Shown piece after piece: positions 1-7,836 of a stretch of DNA of 62,634 bases. Origin of the DNA: a virus; the IMG/VR virus record IMGVR_UViG_3300028298_000008, positions 1 to 62,634 of that record; one strand, written 5' to 3'. The position numbers were made by a program, and so were the translations under genes. The notes beneath the pieces were generated by a model. That model worked only from the letters and a program-made list of their open reading frames with translations, did not search any database and had not been told where the DNA came from. Numbering within the stretch: the first letter of the stretch is position 1; each line of letters starts with the position of its first letter.

Positions 1-263
1 CTGAGAAAGAGACTGAGAAAGAGACTGAGAAAGAACCTGTTGCTGATGCAGATGTAGATGAGCCATCTGATTGCCCTTATGACTTCGTTTTCGGTGTTGA
101 TGTTGATACTTACGATGAATGTGCCGATTGTGGAGTGAACGCCGGCTGCCTGGCCAGATTCGAAGAAATACAAGAAGAAAAAGAAGCTCGAAGAAAAGCC
201 AGGGAAGCGGCCAAGAAGAAGGAAGAACCCGCACAAGGAAGGTCTCGCAGGAGTTCAAGATGA
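1..263 (+). CDS. C-terminal end of a truncated phage protein with a Cys motif
   Basis: Only the C-terminal ~87 residues are in the window, read in frame 3 up to a TGA at 261-263 that overlaps the ATG of the next gene. The visible part has an acidic/basic EKET repeat, then a segment with three cysteines (C-x2-C-x5-C), then a Lys/Arg/Glu-rich tail. Acidic linkers and Cys clusters like this occur in phage single-stranded-DNA-binding or recombination-accessory proteins. The position directly before a RecA-like gene fits that, but the fold is not visible, so this is a weak inference. Confidence 0.6.
   Translation, partial: EKETEKETEKEPVADADVDEPSDCPYDFVFGVDVDTYDECADCGVNAGCLARFEEIQEEKEARRKAREAAKKKEEPAQGRSRRSSR
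3..35 (+). repeat. 12-bp in-frame tandem repeat (EKET)
   Basis: The unit GAGAAAGAGACT is present twice exactly, followed by a partial third copy. It is in frame and encodes Glu-Lys-Glu-Thr repeats in the C-terminal tail of the truncated protein. The array may extend to the left of the window. Confidence 0.8.
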
Positions 264-1354
264 CCAGACAAAGAAGTAGAGCTGTTGAGGAAGTGAAAGA
301 CGCCGCTTATGATGAGGAGAAAAGGGTTGACCTTGCCCTCATCAATCGGGAAGTGTGTGTCGATAAGGTAATCTCTACCGGATCGACACTTCTCGATCTC
401 GTTATAAGTGGCGGTAGAAGGCGAGGAGGAGGGATTCCTGGTGGGATAGTTATTGAAGTGTCCGGCAGACCGGCCACTGGAAAGACTGCTCTTCTTGCTG
501 AAATGTGTGCTTCAGCTCAAAGCCGAGGCGGGGAAGCCCGCTTTGGTGACCCTGAAGCCCGCCTCGATCAAGAATATACTCGTACATATGGTGTTAGTTT
601 AGCGGACAATTTTGCCTACTGCCGACCTGATACTGTAGTTGAGTTATTTGATGACATATGGGAATGGTCACCAAGCAACCCTGGAGCAATTAATATCTAT
701 GCTGGTGACTCCTTAGCGGCTTTATCTACAGAAATGGAGATGGAAGAGGAGGACAAACGTGGGCAGAAAAGAGCCAAAGACTTTTCTCAAGAACTGAGAA
801 AATCCTGTCGCATGATTGCCAAGAACAACTGGCTGATTGCCTTTTCTAATCAAGTAAGACAAGGCGATATGGGAGACACTACTCCTGGTGGAATGGCGCT
901 GCCTTTCTATGCCTCTTTGAGAATAAGACTGACTTTTGCGAGACAGAATTCTCAGTTGATTCGAGAAATAAAAATTGGTAAAGAGGAAAAGGAAGAAACC
1001 AAAAAGAGAAGAGGAAAGGAGAAAGAAAAGAAAACAACAGCTTCAGGAGTTTATGGAATCCGAAGCGTGGCAAGGGTAATCAAAAGTTCCATCGACGTTC
1101 CCTTTGGAGAAGCCCCCATAACAATTATATTTGGTTATGGTATAGACTCCATTAGGGATGAACTGCAATATTACAAAGACATGACCGGGGAACCCTCCTA
1201 CAATTGTTTTCATAAAACTTATGTATCAATGGAACAAGCTATTAGTTTCATTGAGGAGCATGATCTTGAGTTGGATCTTAAAGAAAGGACTATCAACCTT
1301 TGGGAAAGAATTCAAAAGGAACTCAAAATAGAACGGAAACCAAAAACCCGATAA
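260..1354 (+). CDS. RecA/UvsX-like recombinase
   Basis: Predicted strand-exchange ATPase of 364 residues. Walker A is GRPATGKT at about residues 69-76. The Walker B-like strand IYAGDSL lies near 146-152, and an N-Q-V loop-2-like motif near 197-199. A Lys/Glu-rich stretch near 240-260 sits where RecA has a mobile loop and looks like an insertion. I chose the ATG at 260 because it overlaps the upstream stop (ATGA) and has AGGAG about 8 nt upstream; the frame is open further upstream but that part reads as low-complexity basic sequence. It heads a recombination operon with exonuclease, SbcC/D and a small nuclease. The family assignment is firm; RecA versus UvsX cannot be separated by eye. Confidence 0.88.
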   Translation: MTRQRSRAVEEVKDAAYDEEKRVDLALINREVCVDKVISTGSTLLDLVISGGRRRGGGIPGGIVIEVSGRPATGKTALLAEMCASAQSRGGEARFGDPEARLDQEYTRTYGVSLADNFAYCRPDTVVELFDDIWEWSPSNPGAINIYAGDSLAALSTEMEMEEEDKRGQKRAKDFSQELRKSCRMIAKNNWLIAFSNQVRQGDMGDTTPGGMALPFYASLRIRLTFARQNSQLIREIKIGKEEKEETKKRRGKEKEKKTTASGVYGIRSVARVIKSSIDVPFGEAPITIIFGYGIDSIRDELQYYKDMTGEPSYNCFHKTYVSMEQAISFIEEHDLELDLKERTINLWERIQKELKIERKPKTR

Positions 1355-2187
1355 CGATCATCATTGACAGCAATGGGCTTGCTCACAGAGAAGCCCATAA
1401 GCTGGACAATCTTTCTTGGGATGAAAAAAAGACAGGTGTTATCTTCGGTTTCTTGAGGGAAATTCTTCGTTTGAGCAAAGCCTACAAAACTGACAAGTTC
1501 ATTTTTTGTTGGGACTCTCAATTGTCATTGAGAAAAGAAGTTTACCCTGATTACAAAGGCAATAGGAAGAAAAATAAACTCGATCCTTCCATTTATACAC
1601 AGTTTGATACACTAAGAATGGAAGTATTATATGAGATAGGGTTTAATAACATTTTTATTCAGGAAGGATATGAATCAGATGATCTTATTGCCTGGATAGT
1701 TATCCATTATGCAGATGATAAATTTGTGATCGTTACTTCAGATAATGATATGTACCAATTACTATTCGAAAATGAGATTCACATTTATGGTCTGCATACA
1801 AAAAAAGAATTCACAGAAAGGGACTTCGCAATAAAATATGGAATCCTTCCCAACAATTGGGTGGATGTGAAATCTATTGCTGGTTGCAAAACAGATAATG
1901 TGCAAGGAATAGCAGGTGTCGCAGTACTTACCGCAATCAAATATCTAAAAGGTGAGCTAAACAAGACAAGTGCCGCTCACAAAAAGATTGTTTCGGAAGA
2001 TGGGAAGGGTGTTATTAATCGTAATAAAGGATTGGTGCATCTGCCATTAATAGGCACATCTTCTGTTTTGTTACGTGAAGACAATCTCAACATTGATGGG
2101 TTTTTAAATGTGTGCAAACGATACGGATTTTCTTCCTTCTTATATAAAGAAAATCTTTCCAAATGGAAGGAGTTGTTAATGCAATGA
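1300..2187 (+). CDS. 5'-3' exonuclease / flap endonuclease (T4 RNase H or Pol I 5'-exo family)
   Basis: 295 residues. Family motifs appear in order: an N-terminal strand ending IIDSNGLAHR (Asp 23), YKGNR near 85-89, ESDDL near 125-129, TSDNDMYQLL near 146-155, and a helix-3-turn-helix stretch (SIAGCKTDNVQGIAGV). These supply the acidic metal ligands and DNA contacts of 5' nucleases. The expected job is RNA-primer or flap removal and end processing. The only suitable start is a TTG at 1300, which overlaps the recA-like gene by 55 bp; the conserved strand begins only about 17 residues later. The 3' end overlaps the next gene by ATGA. Confidence 0.88.
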   Translation: MGKNSKGTQNRTETKNPITIIIDSNGLAHREAHKLDNLSWDEKKTGVIFGFLREILRLSKAYKTDKFIFCWDSQLSLRKEVYPDYKGNRKKNKLDPSIYTQFDTLRMEVLYEIGFNNIFIQEGYESDDLIAWIVIHYADDKFVIVTSDNDMYQLLFENEIHIYGLHTKKEFTERDFAIKYGILPNNWVDVKSIAGCKTDNVQGIAGVAVLTAIKYLKGELNKTSAAHKKIVSEDGKGVINRNKGLVHLPLIGTSSVLLREDNLNIDGFLNVCKRYGFSSFLYKENLSKWKELLMQ

Positions 2188-3239
2188 TAAAATCCATCCA
2201 CATTCGTAACTTTCAGGCGCATAAGGACACCTTATTAGAACTGCATGACGGAGTTAATGTCATTACTGGTGCAAGCGATAGTGGCAAAAGCTCTATCATT
2301 CGAGCAATTCGTTGGTCTCATGAGAACCGTCCTGCAGGGGACTCATTCAGAAATTGGGACTGTGAGGAAGAAAAGGTTTCTGTAGTGATCACTACGAAGG
2401 ATAATTTAAGAATAAGTAAGTCAAGGAGCAAAACAAACAGCTATACTTTGGGAAGAAAAACATTTGATGTTTTAAAGGCTGAGGTGCCACAAGAAATTCT
2501 CGACGCCTTTGATCTGTCAGAATACAATATACGGTCTCAGCATCAACCTTATTTTCTTTTAAGTGATTCTCCCGGTGAAGTAGCAAGGAAATTAAACGAG
2601 ATTGCTGGACTGGACATCATTGATAAAATTTTCAAGAATTTGAACAGTAAAATACTCGCCTCAAAAAGAGGAGTGGTTTCTCAAACCGAGACAATTAAAA
2701 CACTCACGGAGGACATTGACAAGCTCTCGTATATCGACGCTGCTGACGCTGACCTATCAATTATTGAGTCTTTGCTTGTAAAAAGAGAGAAAATGCAAAA
2801 GAGAGTCGGTTCTGTAAGGAATTTAATAGAAAATATCATAGCTGTCAACGAAGAAATTGACAGATCAAAGACGTTAAGAGGTCTTGAAAAGCAAGCTAAA
2901 GAACTGAAGGAGCAAATAGCTGACCAAAGCAGCAGGAAAGGGAAACTTACCACAATAAAAACCCTTGTATCCAATATATCGACAATACGAGAAGATTTAC
3001 AGACGGAATTAAACTGGTTGGAGATAGAGAAAGAGATCGCTCCTTTAAGGAAAAGAATTTCTGAGAGGAATACCAGAAAGTTAAATACAGACAAATTAAA
3101 AATCTTGCTTAAAGAAATACAGGATATTCGGAGGCAGATAATTATCCAAGAAGGAACATTCCTTGCTTTAAAAGCAGATAAAGAAGCTTTTATGAAAAAA
3201 CATAAGGTGTGCCCGTTATGCGGAGGGAAATTCAAATGA
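2184..3239 (+). CDS. SbcC/Rad50-like ATPase, N-terminal half ending in a zinc-hook motif
   Basis: 351 residues. The N-terminus is a Rad50/gp46-type ATPase half: a strand ending IRNFQAHKD, Walker A GASDSGKSS at 29-37, and a conserved SQHQPYF stretch. It is followed by about 200 residues of coiled coil. The protein stops just after CPLCGG (Cys 343 and 346), the position of the Rad50 zinc hook, so the returning coiled coil and Walker B/signature half are missing. Those are encoded downstream at 4122-4987 around the Mre11-like gene. The ATG at 2184 was chosen for AAGGAG upstream and the ATGA overlap; an in-frame ATG at 2163 is less likely. Confidence 0.85.
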   Translation: MIKSIHIRNFQAHKDTLLELHDGVNVITGASDSGKSSIIRAIRWSHENRPAGDSFRNWDCEEEKVSVVITTKDNLRISKSRSKTNSYTLGRKTFDVLKAEVPQEILDAFDLSEYNIRSQHQPYFLLSDSPGEVARKLNEIAGLDIIDKIFKNLNSKILASKRGVVSQTETIKTLTEDIDKLSYIDAADADLSIIESLLVKREKMQKRVGSVRNLIENIIAVNEEIDRSKTLRGLEKQAKELKEQIADQSSRKGKLTTIKTLVSNISTIREDLQTELNWLEIEKEIAPLRKRISERNTRKLNTDKLKILLKEIQDIRRQIIIQEGTFLALKADKEAFMKKHKVCPLCGGKFK

Positions 3240-4129
3240 AATTGTTGATAGCAGGTGATCTTCATTTATCAGAGAAACGCCCCGAACACCGAATCGATGG
3301 CTATGCAGAAACAGTTATTAACAAATTTCTATATATTCTCAACTGTGCGGAAAAAGAAGCGGACCTCATTTTATTCCCCGGAGATTTCTTCGATTCCCCA
3401 AACCCTTCTTATTCCTTCTATACAAAGGTGGTTTCTTGCGTGGGATGCTTTGCAACTCCCATTATCATCGTTTTCGGTCAGCATGATCTTCGTTTCAGAA
3501 ACCCTGACAACACTGCCCTCAAAGCATTGGCAAAGTCATTCCCCAATCGCATCTTCCTTCTTGAAAACAATAATCAACAATTGTTTCACAGCCAAGTAAT
3601 GATTTATGGAGCTGGTTTTAATGAAGAAGTCCCTGAGCCAGATAAAGAGCGTTTTGATGTTCTTCTCACCCACCGTATGATTATTGATGAGAAGTTGTGG
3701 GATGATCAAACTGATTACTCCTGGGGGAATCACTTCCTCAGAAAGCATAAATTTGATCTCATAATAAGTGGAGACAATCATAAAAACTTTTCCTGTCTTC
3801 ATGGTGAGCGAATGTTATTCAATTGTGGTTCCATGATGCGATCATCGATTACTCAAATGGAGCACCATCCTTCAATAGTCCTTCTTGATACAGGGACGAT
3901 GCTTTTTAATACAATTCCAATACCGATTCAGCCTCCAGAAGAAGTATTTGAAATGGAGCGGGTTATGAAAGAAAAAGAACGAGACGAAAAGATAACAGCC
4001 TTTATCAGTGGTTTGTCTGATCAGAAAGAAATAGGTCTTTCATTTGAGTCCAATCTGAATGCCCATTTCAGAGAAAATAAAACAAAACAAGAAATCATTG
4101 ACATTATTGAGGAGTGCAAAAATGAATAA
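3236..4129 (+). CDS. SbcD/Mre11-like metallophosphoesterase nuclease (T4 gp47 type)
   Basis: 297 residues starting at an ATGA overlap with the Rad50 N-half. Calcineurin-like motifs appear in order: GDLHL (Asp 8, His 10), PGDFFDS, GQHD in place of the usual GNHD, THR, and SGDNHKNF in place of GHxH. It should be the two-metal nuclease partner of the split Rad50 ATPase that processes double-strand ends during recombination. The Asn-to-Gln change in the third motif is seen directly; it usually tolerates substitution, but its effect here is unknown. Confidence 0.87.
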   Translation: MKLLIAGDLHLSEKRPEHRIDGYAETVINKFLYILNCAEKEADLILFPGDFFDSPNPSYSFYTKVVSCVGCFATPIIIVFGQHDLRFRNPDNTALKALAKSFPNRIFLLENNNQQLFHSQVMIYGAGFNEEVPEPDKERFDVLLTHRMIIDEKLWDDQTDYSWGNHFLRKHKFDLIISGDNHKNFSCLHGERMLFNCGSMMRSSITQMEHHPSIVLLDTGTMLFNTIPIPIQPPEEVFEMERVMKEKERDEKITAFISGLSDQKEIGLSFESNLNAHFRENKTKQEIIDIIEECKNE

Positions 4130-4361
4130 TATTACAAAGGAGCTAACCAACCTTATCGAACAAGTGGATGAAGCAAAGCAAAAAGTTTCTGTTCTTCGAG
4201 GAAGGGAAGAGGAAAGTCTGAAAAGATTAAAGGAGGAACTCGGCTCCGACTCAGTTGAAAAAGCCAGCAAGTGGCTCGGTAAGGAAGAAACAGACATTGA
4301 AAAGATTGATAAGGATATTACACAGAAATTCGAGGAGCTGAAGGAGAATTATGCATGGTAA
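4122..4361 (+). CDS. Small coiled-coil protein of the split Rad50 operon
   Basis: 79 residues, almost entirely charged heptad-like helix (Glu/Lys/Leu), ending in Y-A-W. It lies between the Mre11-like gene and the ATPase C-half, overlapping both by a few bases, with GAGGAG upstream of the ATG. By position it may supply part of the returning coiled coil of Rad50 or bridge the two halves; that is inference. Confidence 0.7.
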   Translation: MNNITKELTNLIEQVDEAKQKVSVLRGREEESLKRLKEELGSDSVEKASKWLGKEETDIEKIDKDITQKFEELKENYAW

Positions 4362-4987
4362 GAAGCTCGGACTTGGAGATGCTCCGAAAACATATTGAGA
4401 GGAAGAAGGGGGAGCAAAGCCTCTTGCTCTCTCAAAAGAAAGAGGCTGAAAAGAAGAAAACCTCTCTCGAAGAATACTATGAAAATACTTTAAATGCCCG
4501 AATAGTGGTTCAACTTGTTGCGGAGGGCACTCAGAAGCATCTCGAATACCAAATCAGCTCCCTTGTTTCTGCGGCACTCGCATCTGTCTTCCCTGACCCA
4601 TATACATTTGAGCTACGTTTTGTGCAGAGAAGGAATAAAACAGAAGCGGACATGATCTTCATTAAGAATGGAAATGAAACTGATGACATCCTTAATTCAG
4701 GTGGGGGTGGAGTTGCTGATATATCAGCAAATATCTCTCTACCATTTGCTCTTTGGTCCATAAAGAAAACAAGACCTTTCTTTCTTATTGATGAACCAAC
4801 TAAATATCTGCACAATCCTCTTTATCAAGAGAAGGCTTCCGCAATGATAAAAGAAGTGTCTAAACAACTTAGGATACAAATTCTAATGGTGTCTGATCAA
4901 GACAGTATTATCAAATCCGCAGACAGAGTATTTGTGTGTGAGAATAAAAAAGGGGTTGCTTATGTCACCCAAAAGGAGAATTTGTAA
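4355..4987 (+). CDS. SbcC/Rad50-like ATPase, C-terminal half
   Basis: 210 residues. An N-terminal coiled coil (about 1-45) leads into an ABC-ATPase C-lobe: signature-like NSGGGGVADIS near 114-124, Walker B FFLIDEP at 142-148 with the following D-loop region, and an H-loop-like MVSDQD near 178-183. There is no Walker A, so the chain can only complete an ATP site by pairing with the N-half encoded at 2184-3239. AAGGAG lies upstream of the ATG. The canonical SGGE signature is modified to SGGGG. Confidence 0.83.
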   Translation: MVRSSDLEMLRKHIERKKGEQSLLLSQKKEAEKKKTSLEEYYENTLNARIVVQLVAEGTQKHLEYQISSLVSAALASVFPDPYTFELRFVQRRNKTEADMIFIKNGNETDDILNSGGGGVADISANISLPFALWSIKKTRPFFLIDEPTKYLHNPLYQEKASAMIKEVSKQLRIQILMVSDQDSIIKSADRVFVCENKKGVAYVTQKENL

Positions 4988-5319
4988 TGGTTGTCAAACA
5001 AGTCATTCGGAATAAAAGACAAGGGAGAGCTGTTCAAAGCAAGATGGCTAAAAGACTTGGTGGAAAATCTGTCGGGACAATTGAAGGTCAGGATATTGAG
5101 CATTCTGTATTCTCAGTGGAAGTAAAACACCGCAAGAAATTTGTGGGCAACACCTTTATGAATCAAGCTGTAAAGAACTGCCCGAAAGGCAAAGTCCCTC
5201 TTGTCATTGTACATGAACTCAATCAGCGATTTGATAAGTCCCTGGTAATGATACGTCTCAAGGATTGGGAGGATTGGTATGGTAAATTTGAAATAAAGGA
5301 GGAAAAGAAAGATGTCTAA
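4987..5319 (+). CDS. Small PD-(D/E)XK nuclease, Holliday-junction-resolvase-like
   Basis: 110 residues. A basic N-terminal helix is followed by TIEGQDIEH, the strand FSVEVKHRKK (E-V-K, Glu 45/Lys 47), and a hydrophobic strand PLVIVHE, the layout of small archaeal-Hjc/VRR-like nucleases. It overlaps the ATPase stop (TAATG) and closes the recombination operon, which fits a role in branch cleavage or repair. Family-level confidence is moderate because the motifs are short. Confidence 0.65.
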   Translation: MVVKQVIRNKRQGRAVQSKMAKRLGGKSVGTIEGQDIEHSVFSVEVKHRKKFVGNTFMNQAVKNCPKGKVPLVIVHELNQRFDKSLVMIRLKDWEDWYGKFEIKEEKKDV

Positions 5320-5602
5320 AGATGAGATACAGCCCGCAAGTAAAGAAGAAGTGCTTTACAGAGCACATCAAGAAAGATATATCGGACTGGAACAGGCGGG
5401 AGAAATCAAAGTCTTCATCGAGGGCTGGAGAACGAGATTTGCCAAACTTCAAAACTGGATATTGATTATCTTCTTGCTGGGCATACTTACAGGAGGAACC
5501 ATTTCTTATTATGTGTTCCAAGCAGAACTCAATAAAGCTACCCGTATTGGTGGTATGATCATCAACGATTTACCTTACAATGTGACGAAGAGGTTGTTGT
5601 AA
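5312..5602 (+). CDS. Single-pass membrane protein, unknown
   Basis: 96 residues. The N-terminal half is charged and soluble; one strong transmembrane segment spans about residues 46-69 (WILIIFLLGILTGG region). AAAGGAGG precedes the ATG and the start overlaps the nuclease gene. No family recognised. Confidence 0.65.
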   Translation: MSKDEIQPASKEEVLYRAHQERYIGLEQAGEIKVFIEGWRTRFAKLQNWILIIFLLGILTGGTISYYVFQAELNKATRIGGMIINDLPYNVTKRLL

Positions 5603-5606
5603 AGAT

Positions 5607-6053
5607 ATGAAGAAACTTAAAACACCAGATTTGAAAGTTAAGACGTATCCTCACAAAGTCATATACTTTTGTGATCCGATGCACACTTTAGGTATTAAAA
5701 CAGACAAAGAGGAATACAAAAAGATGGTTGCATTTCCTCTTGAAACAGCCGGTATCAAATTCAAGAATGTGAAATGCACAATTGACTCCAGTGTGCTGGA
5801 GGAAATGTGTGATGTTTTCTTTTTTGATTGGGGAGGAATGTCTCTTGGAAATTCCTGCCTTGAAGGATTTTCAAGAGAAATCAGAAGGCTGGCAGAGGAT
5901 AGACCGAATACCTATTATGTTATGACCTCCGCTTTTACAAGACAAGCAATGGAAGATGCAATTGAAGATTTCGGAACAGACAGGCCTGTAAATCTATTTC
6001 TTGATCTTGACGACTTTATTTCCTTTTTCAAGAAAATGGAAGGTAGTGCATGA
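5607..6053 (+). CDS. Conserved-looking hypothetical protein
   Basis: 148 residues, soluble, mixed alpha/beta pattern with strands KVIYFCD near the start and VFFFDWGGMSLG near the middle, resembling a Rossmann-like or response-regulator-like fold. It may sense or bind a nucleotide, but no diagnostic motif is visible. Tight spacing to both neighbours indicates the same operon. Confidence 0.6.
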   Translation: MKKLKTPDLKVKTYPHKVIYFCDPMHTLGIKTDKEEYKKMVAFPLETAGIKFKNVKCTIDSSVLEEMCDVFFFDWGGMSLGNSCLEGFSREIRRLAEDRPNTYYVMTSAFTRQAMEDAIEDFGTDRPVNLFLDLDDFISFFKKMEGSA

Positions 6054-6313
6054 AACGTAAACGAAAACTCGATCCAAAAATAATCCGTGTCGGTGATCAG
6101 GTCAAAATCATCATTCCTGATTTCTTTGAAGCCTGTCGTTATGATAATAACATCATAACAAAGACTGAAGAGGTAGTAGAACAGCATGGCAAGGAAATTC
6201 GGGACTTCATACATAAAATGACAGTTGGTGGGTCAGTGCCAGTGTTGTTTGGTTATCTTATACCAATGAGTGTAAAGAGTGAAAATTATCCTTACAAAAA
6301 GGAGGAGAAATGA
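6050..6313 (+). CDS. Hypothetical protein
   Basis: 87 residues with a very basic N-terminus (KRKRKLDPK) followed by the small beta segment VGDQVKIIIPDFF. It starts at a 4-bp overlap with the previous gene and ends at a 4-bp overlap with the next. No family recognised. Confidence 0.6.
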   Translation: MKRKRKLDPKIIRVGDQVKIIIPDFFEACRYDNNIITKTEEVVEQHGKEIRDFIHKMTVGGSVPVLFGYLIPMSVKSENYPYKKEEK

Positions 6314-6528
6314 ACCGACAAGAACATTTAGAATGTTGTAAAAAAAGAGCATTGGAATACGTAGACCGAGGTTGTGTGCAAGAGGCTTTTGCTTCAATGG
6401 CATCTGATCTTAGAAAACATCCTGAGACAGAAAAACATTCTGGAATAGAATTGGGTTTAATGCATTTGCTGTTTGGAACAATTAAAACTCCAGAACAAAT
6501 GCGTAAATTCATAGAAGGGTTTAGATGA
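6310..6528 (+). CDS. Small hypothetical helical protein
   Basis: 72 residues, mostly helical and charged, with two cysteines at the N-terminus. AAAAAGGAGG directly precedes the ATG. The following ~90 bp (6529-6616) contain no supportable gene. Confidence 0.55.
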   Translation: MNRQEHLECCKKRALEYVDRGCVQEAFASMASDLRKHPETEKHSGIELGLMHLLFGTIKTPEQMRKFIEGFR

Positions 6529-6616
6529 CTGATTTAAAGAGAGCAATGTAAGGATTCTGGCATCAAAGTGATGAAGAATTATGGATTGAAGCAAAGAATG
6601 TGGAGAAGGTGATAAT

Positions 6617-6811
6617 ATGAGAAATTGCAATGTGAATAATTGTGATGAGCCAGGAATTATTGATAATTGCTGTTATGATCATGCTATAATATGCAGGTCA
6701 TGTCAAGATAACCCTGCTCATCCCGAAGTAGGATTATGTGCAGAATGTTTGGAGGAGGCTAAAAATGAAAACAACAAAACTTCTGATAACAACGGTTTTG
6801 ATCGTCCTTAA
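6617..6811 (+). CDS. Small Cys-rich zinc-binding-like protein
   Basis: 64 residues with eight or more cysteines and paired histidines in C-x4-C, CC-x-D-H, C-x2-C and C-x2-C spacings, typical of tiny phage zinc-ribbon proteins. Its C-terminus overlaps the start of the next gene by 47 bp in another frame; the last ~15 residues are polar and probably disordered. Confidence 0.55.
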   Translation: MRNCNVNNCDEPGIIDNCCYDHAIICRSCQDNPAHPEVGLCAECLEEAKNENNKTSDNNGFDRP

Positions 6812-7256
6812 TCTGGCGATCTTGTTTCAGACAAATAGACTGGCGATTGCTATTGCAACAAATGAACCTGATCAGAGAATTGAGCAATGCCTTGAAAGAG
6901 TAGGTGTTCCAGAAGGAAGAACGGAGAGGATTGCAGAAGGTGTTCGTCTTGCCGCAAATCACCATGATCTATCACCGGAATTTCTCATAGCATTGGCCTT
7001 TACTGAATCAAGTTTCAAAGAGAGAGCAATCTCCTCTAAGAATTATAAAGGTTATTTGCAGATACCTCATGCTTTATGGGAACCTGCTGAGAACTTTCTT
7101 GTTGGTGCACGTATCATGAAAGAAAAATTAGAGATGGCAAGAGGAAATGTCAGAAAGGCTATCATTCTATACAAAGGTTGGCCTGTAGATAGTCCAAGAG
7201 GAATTTACGAAGCAAACAAAGTCCTCCGACTTTATAATCGGTTGTTGAAGGCATAA
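6765..7256 (+). CDS. Exported lytic transglycosylase (SLT-like)
   Basis: 163 residues. A signal peptide or membrane anchor covers roughly residues 1-25 (Lys-rich start, then LLITTVLIVLNLAILF). The catalytic region reads LIALAFTESSFKERAIS, where the Glu of ES is the transglycosylase acid, followed by YKGYLQIP in the place of the usual G-x-MQ(I/V). The ATG at 6765 was chosen for GGAGGAGG upstream. It may help degrade peptidoglycan at entry or lysis; a second transglycosylase lies at 30108-30704. Confidence 0.7.
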   Translation: MKTTKLLITTVLIVLNLAILFQTNRLAIAIATNEPDQRIEQCLERVGVPEGRTERIAEGVRLAANHHDLSPEFLIALAFTESSFKERAISSKNYKGYLQIPHALWEPAENFLVGARIMKEKLEMARGNVRKAIILYKGWPVDSPRGIYEANKVLRLYNRLLKA

Positions 7257-7262
7257 TATTAT

Positions 7263-7380
7263 GGCGGGGATAGCTGAAGAGTATAGATGCTATAGGCAGA
7301 TTTAAGGGATACGGTGCTCGGCCAACAGTTCTGTTAAGGAAGTGAAAATCCCATGCAGGTATCGAATCCTGCTCCCCGCC
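7263..7380 (+). ncRNA. tRNA-like structured RNA with an expanded or interrupted anticodon arm
   Basis: The ends form a perfect 7-bp acceptor-like stem (7263-7269 with 7374-7380; an eighth A-T pair is possible), followed by ACCT where tRNAs have NCCA. A T-arm-like hairpin lies directly inside (GCAGG 7355-7359 with CCTGC 7368-7372) around a TCGAAT loop, one base longer than usual. A D-arm-like hairpin pairs 7270-7274 with 7289-7293. GCAGA (7296-7300) can pair with TCTGT (7330-7334), but the enclosed loop is 29 nt rather than 7 and no anticodon can be assigned safely. It fills a gene-free gap. It could be a degenerate tRNA, a tRNA with a short insertion, or another tRNA mimic. Confidence 0.45.
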
Positions 7381-7412
7381 ACCTTTAATGAACAGTAGAA
7401 AGTGAGGAAGTA

Positions 7413-7604
7413 ATGAAGGTGCATTATTTTGAACAGGAAGAACCAGATCGGGATGATATATTTCTGAAGATGGCAAAAGGACAGGGATACGTTCCTGAAG
7501 CGTGTAAACTTGGCGGCCAAACTGTTATGGGATTAGTAAATAAAGGAGTCGATCCCTGTAATGGATGTAATTGTCCGCGAGAAAAATGTGGAGGGCGTAA
7601 ATGA
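7413..7604 (+). CDS. Small Cys-rich protein
   Basis: 63 residues; the C-terminus carries C-x2-C-x-C-x4-C (CNGCNCPREKC), a likely metal site, plus an earlier single Cys. GAGGAAG precedes the ATG. Unknown function. Confidence 0.55.
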   Translation: MKVHYFEQEEPDRDDIFLKMAKGQGYVPEACKLGGQTVMGLVNKGVDPCNGCNCPREKCGGRK

Positions 7605-7669
7605 AAGAAGAACTTAAAATCCTGTCCAGATCAAAGGTGCAGAGGTTTATTAATCGGAGAGGACCATGA
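7601..7669 (+). CDS. Very small putative ORF (22 aa)
   Basis: A basic 22-residue frame with a GGAGG upstream, overlapping the previous stop and the next start by 4 bp (ATGA). The coupling pattern is as in neighbouring real genes, but a peptide this short cannot be supported further. Confidence 0.3.
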   Translation: MKEELKILSRSKVQRFINRRGP

Positions 7670-7836
7670 GTAAATTTAAACCATTAAAGTATTGTGCGAA
7701 CGGAGACGGCAATCCAGTTTGTCCGCCATCAAAAGTTATCTGCCGCAAATGCCTCGATAAAATATCATCTACCCTTCAAGAGATGGTTGACGAAATGAGG
7801 CACGAGAGGGAGGCAAACCAGGAAAGCCATGACTAA
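7666..7836 (+). CDS. Small zinc-ribbon-like protein (56 aa)
   Basis: 56 residues with four cysteines (YC, VCPP, ICRKC) followed by a charged amphipathic helix. Start and stop are both in 4-8 bp overlaps with neighbours. Looks like a small phage zinc-binding protein of unknown role. Confidence 0.5.
   Translation: MSKFKPLKYCANGDGNPVCPPSKVICRKCLDKISSTLQEMVDEMRHEREANQESHD

Noticed and set aside
2681-3265. Long minus-strand frame (194 aa) across the Rad50 N-half
   Set aside because: It mirrors the plus-strand coiled-coil coding region, has no ribosome site, and its composition (Ser/Phe/Leu/Ile-rich) is that expected of a reverse shadow.
7263-7380. Selenocysteine tRNA (8-bp acceptor, long form)
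   Set aside because: The acceptor can be drawn with 8 bp, but there is no TCA anticodon, the D-loop is too long and the T-loop has an extra base.
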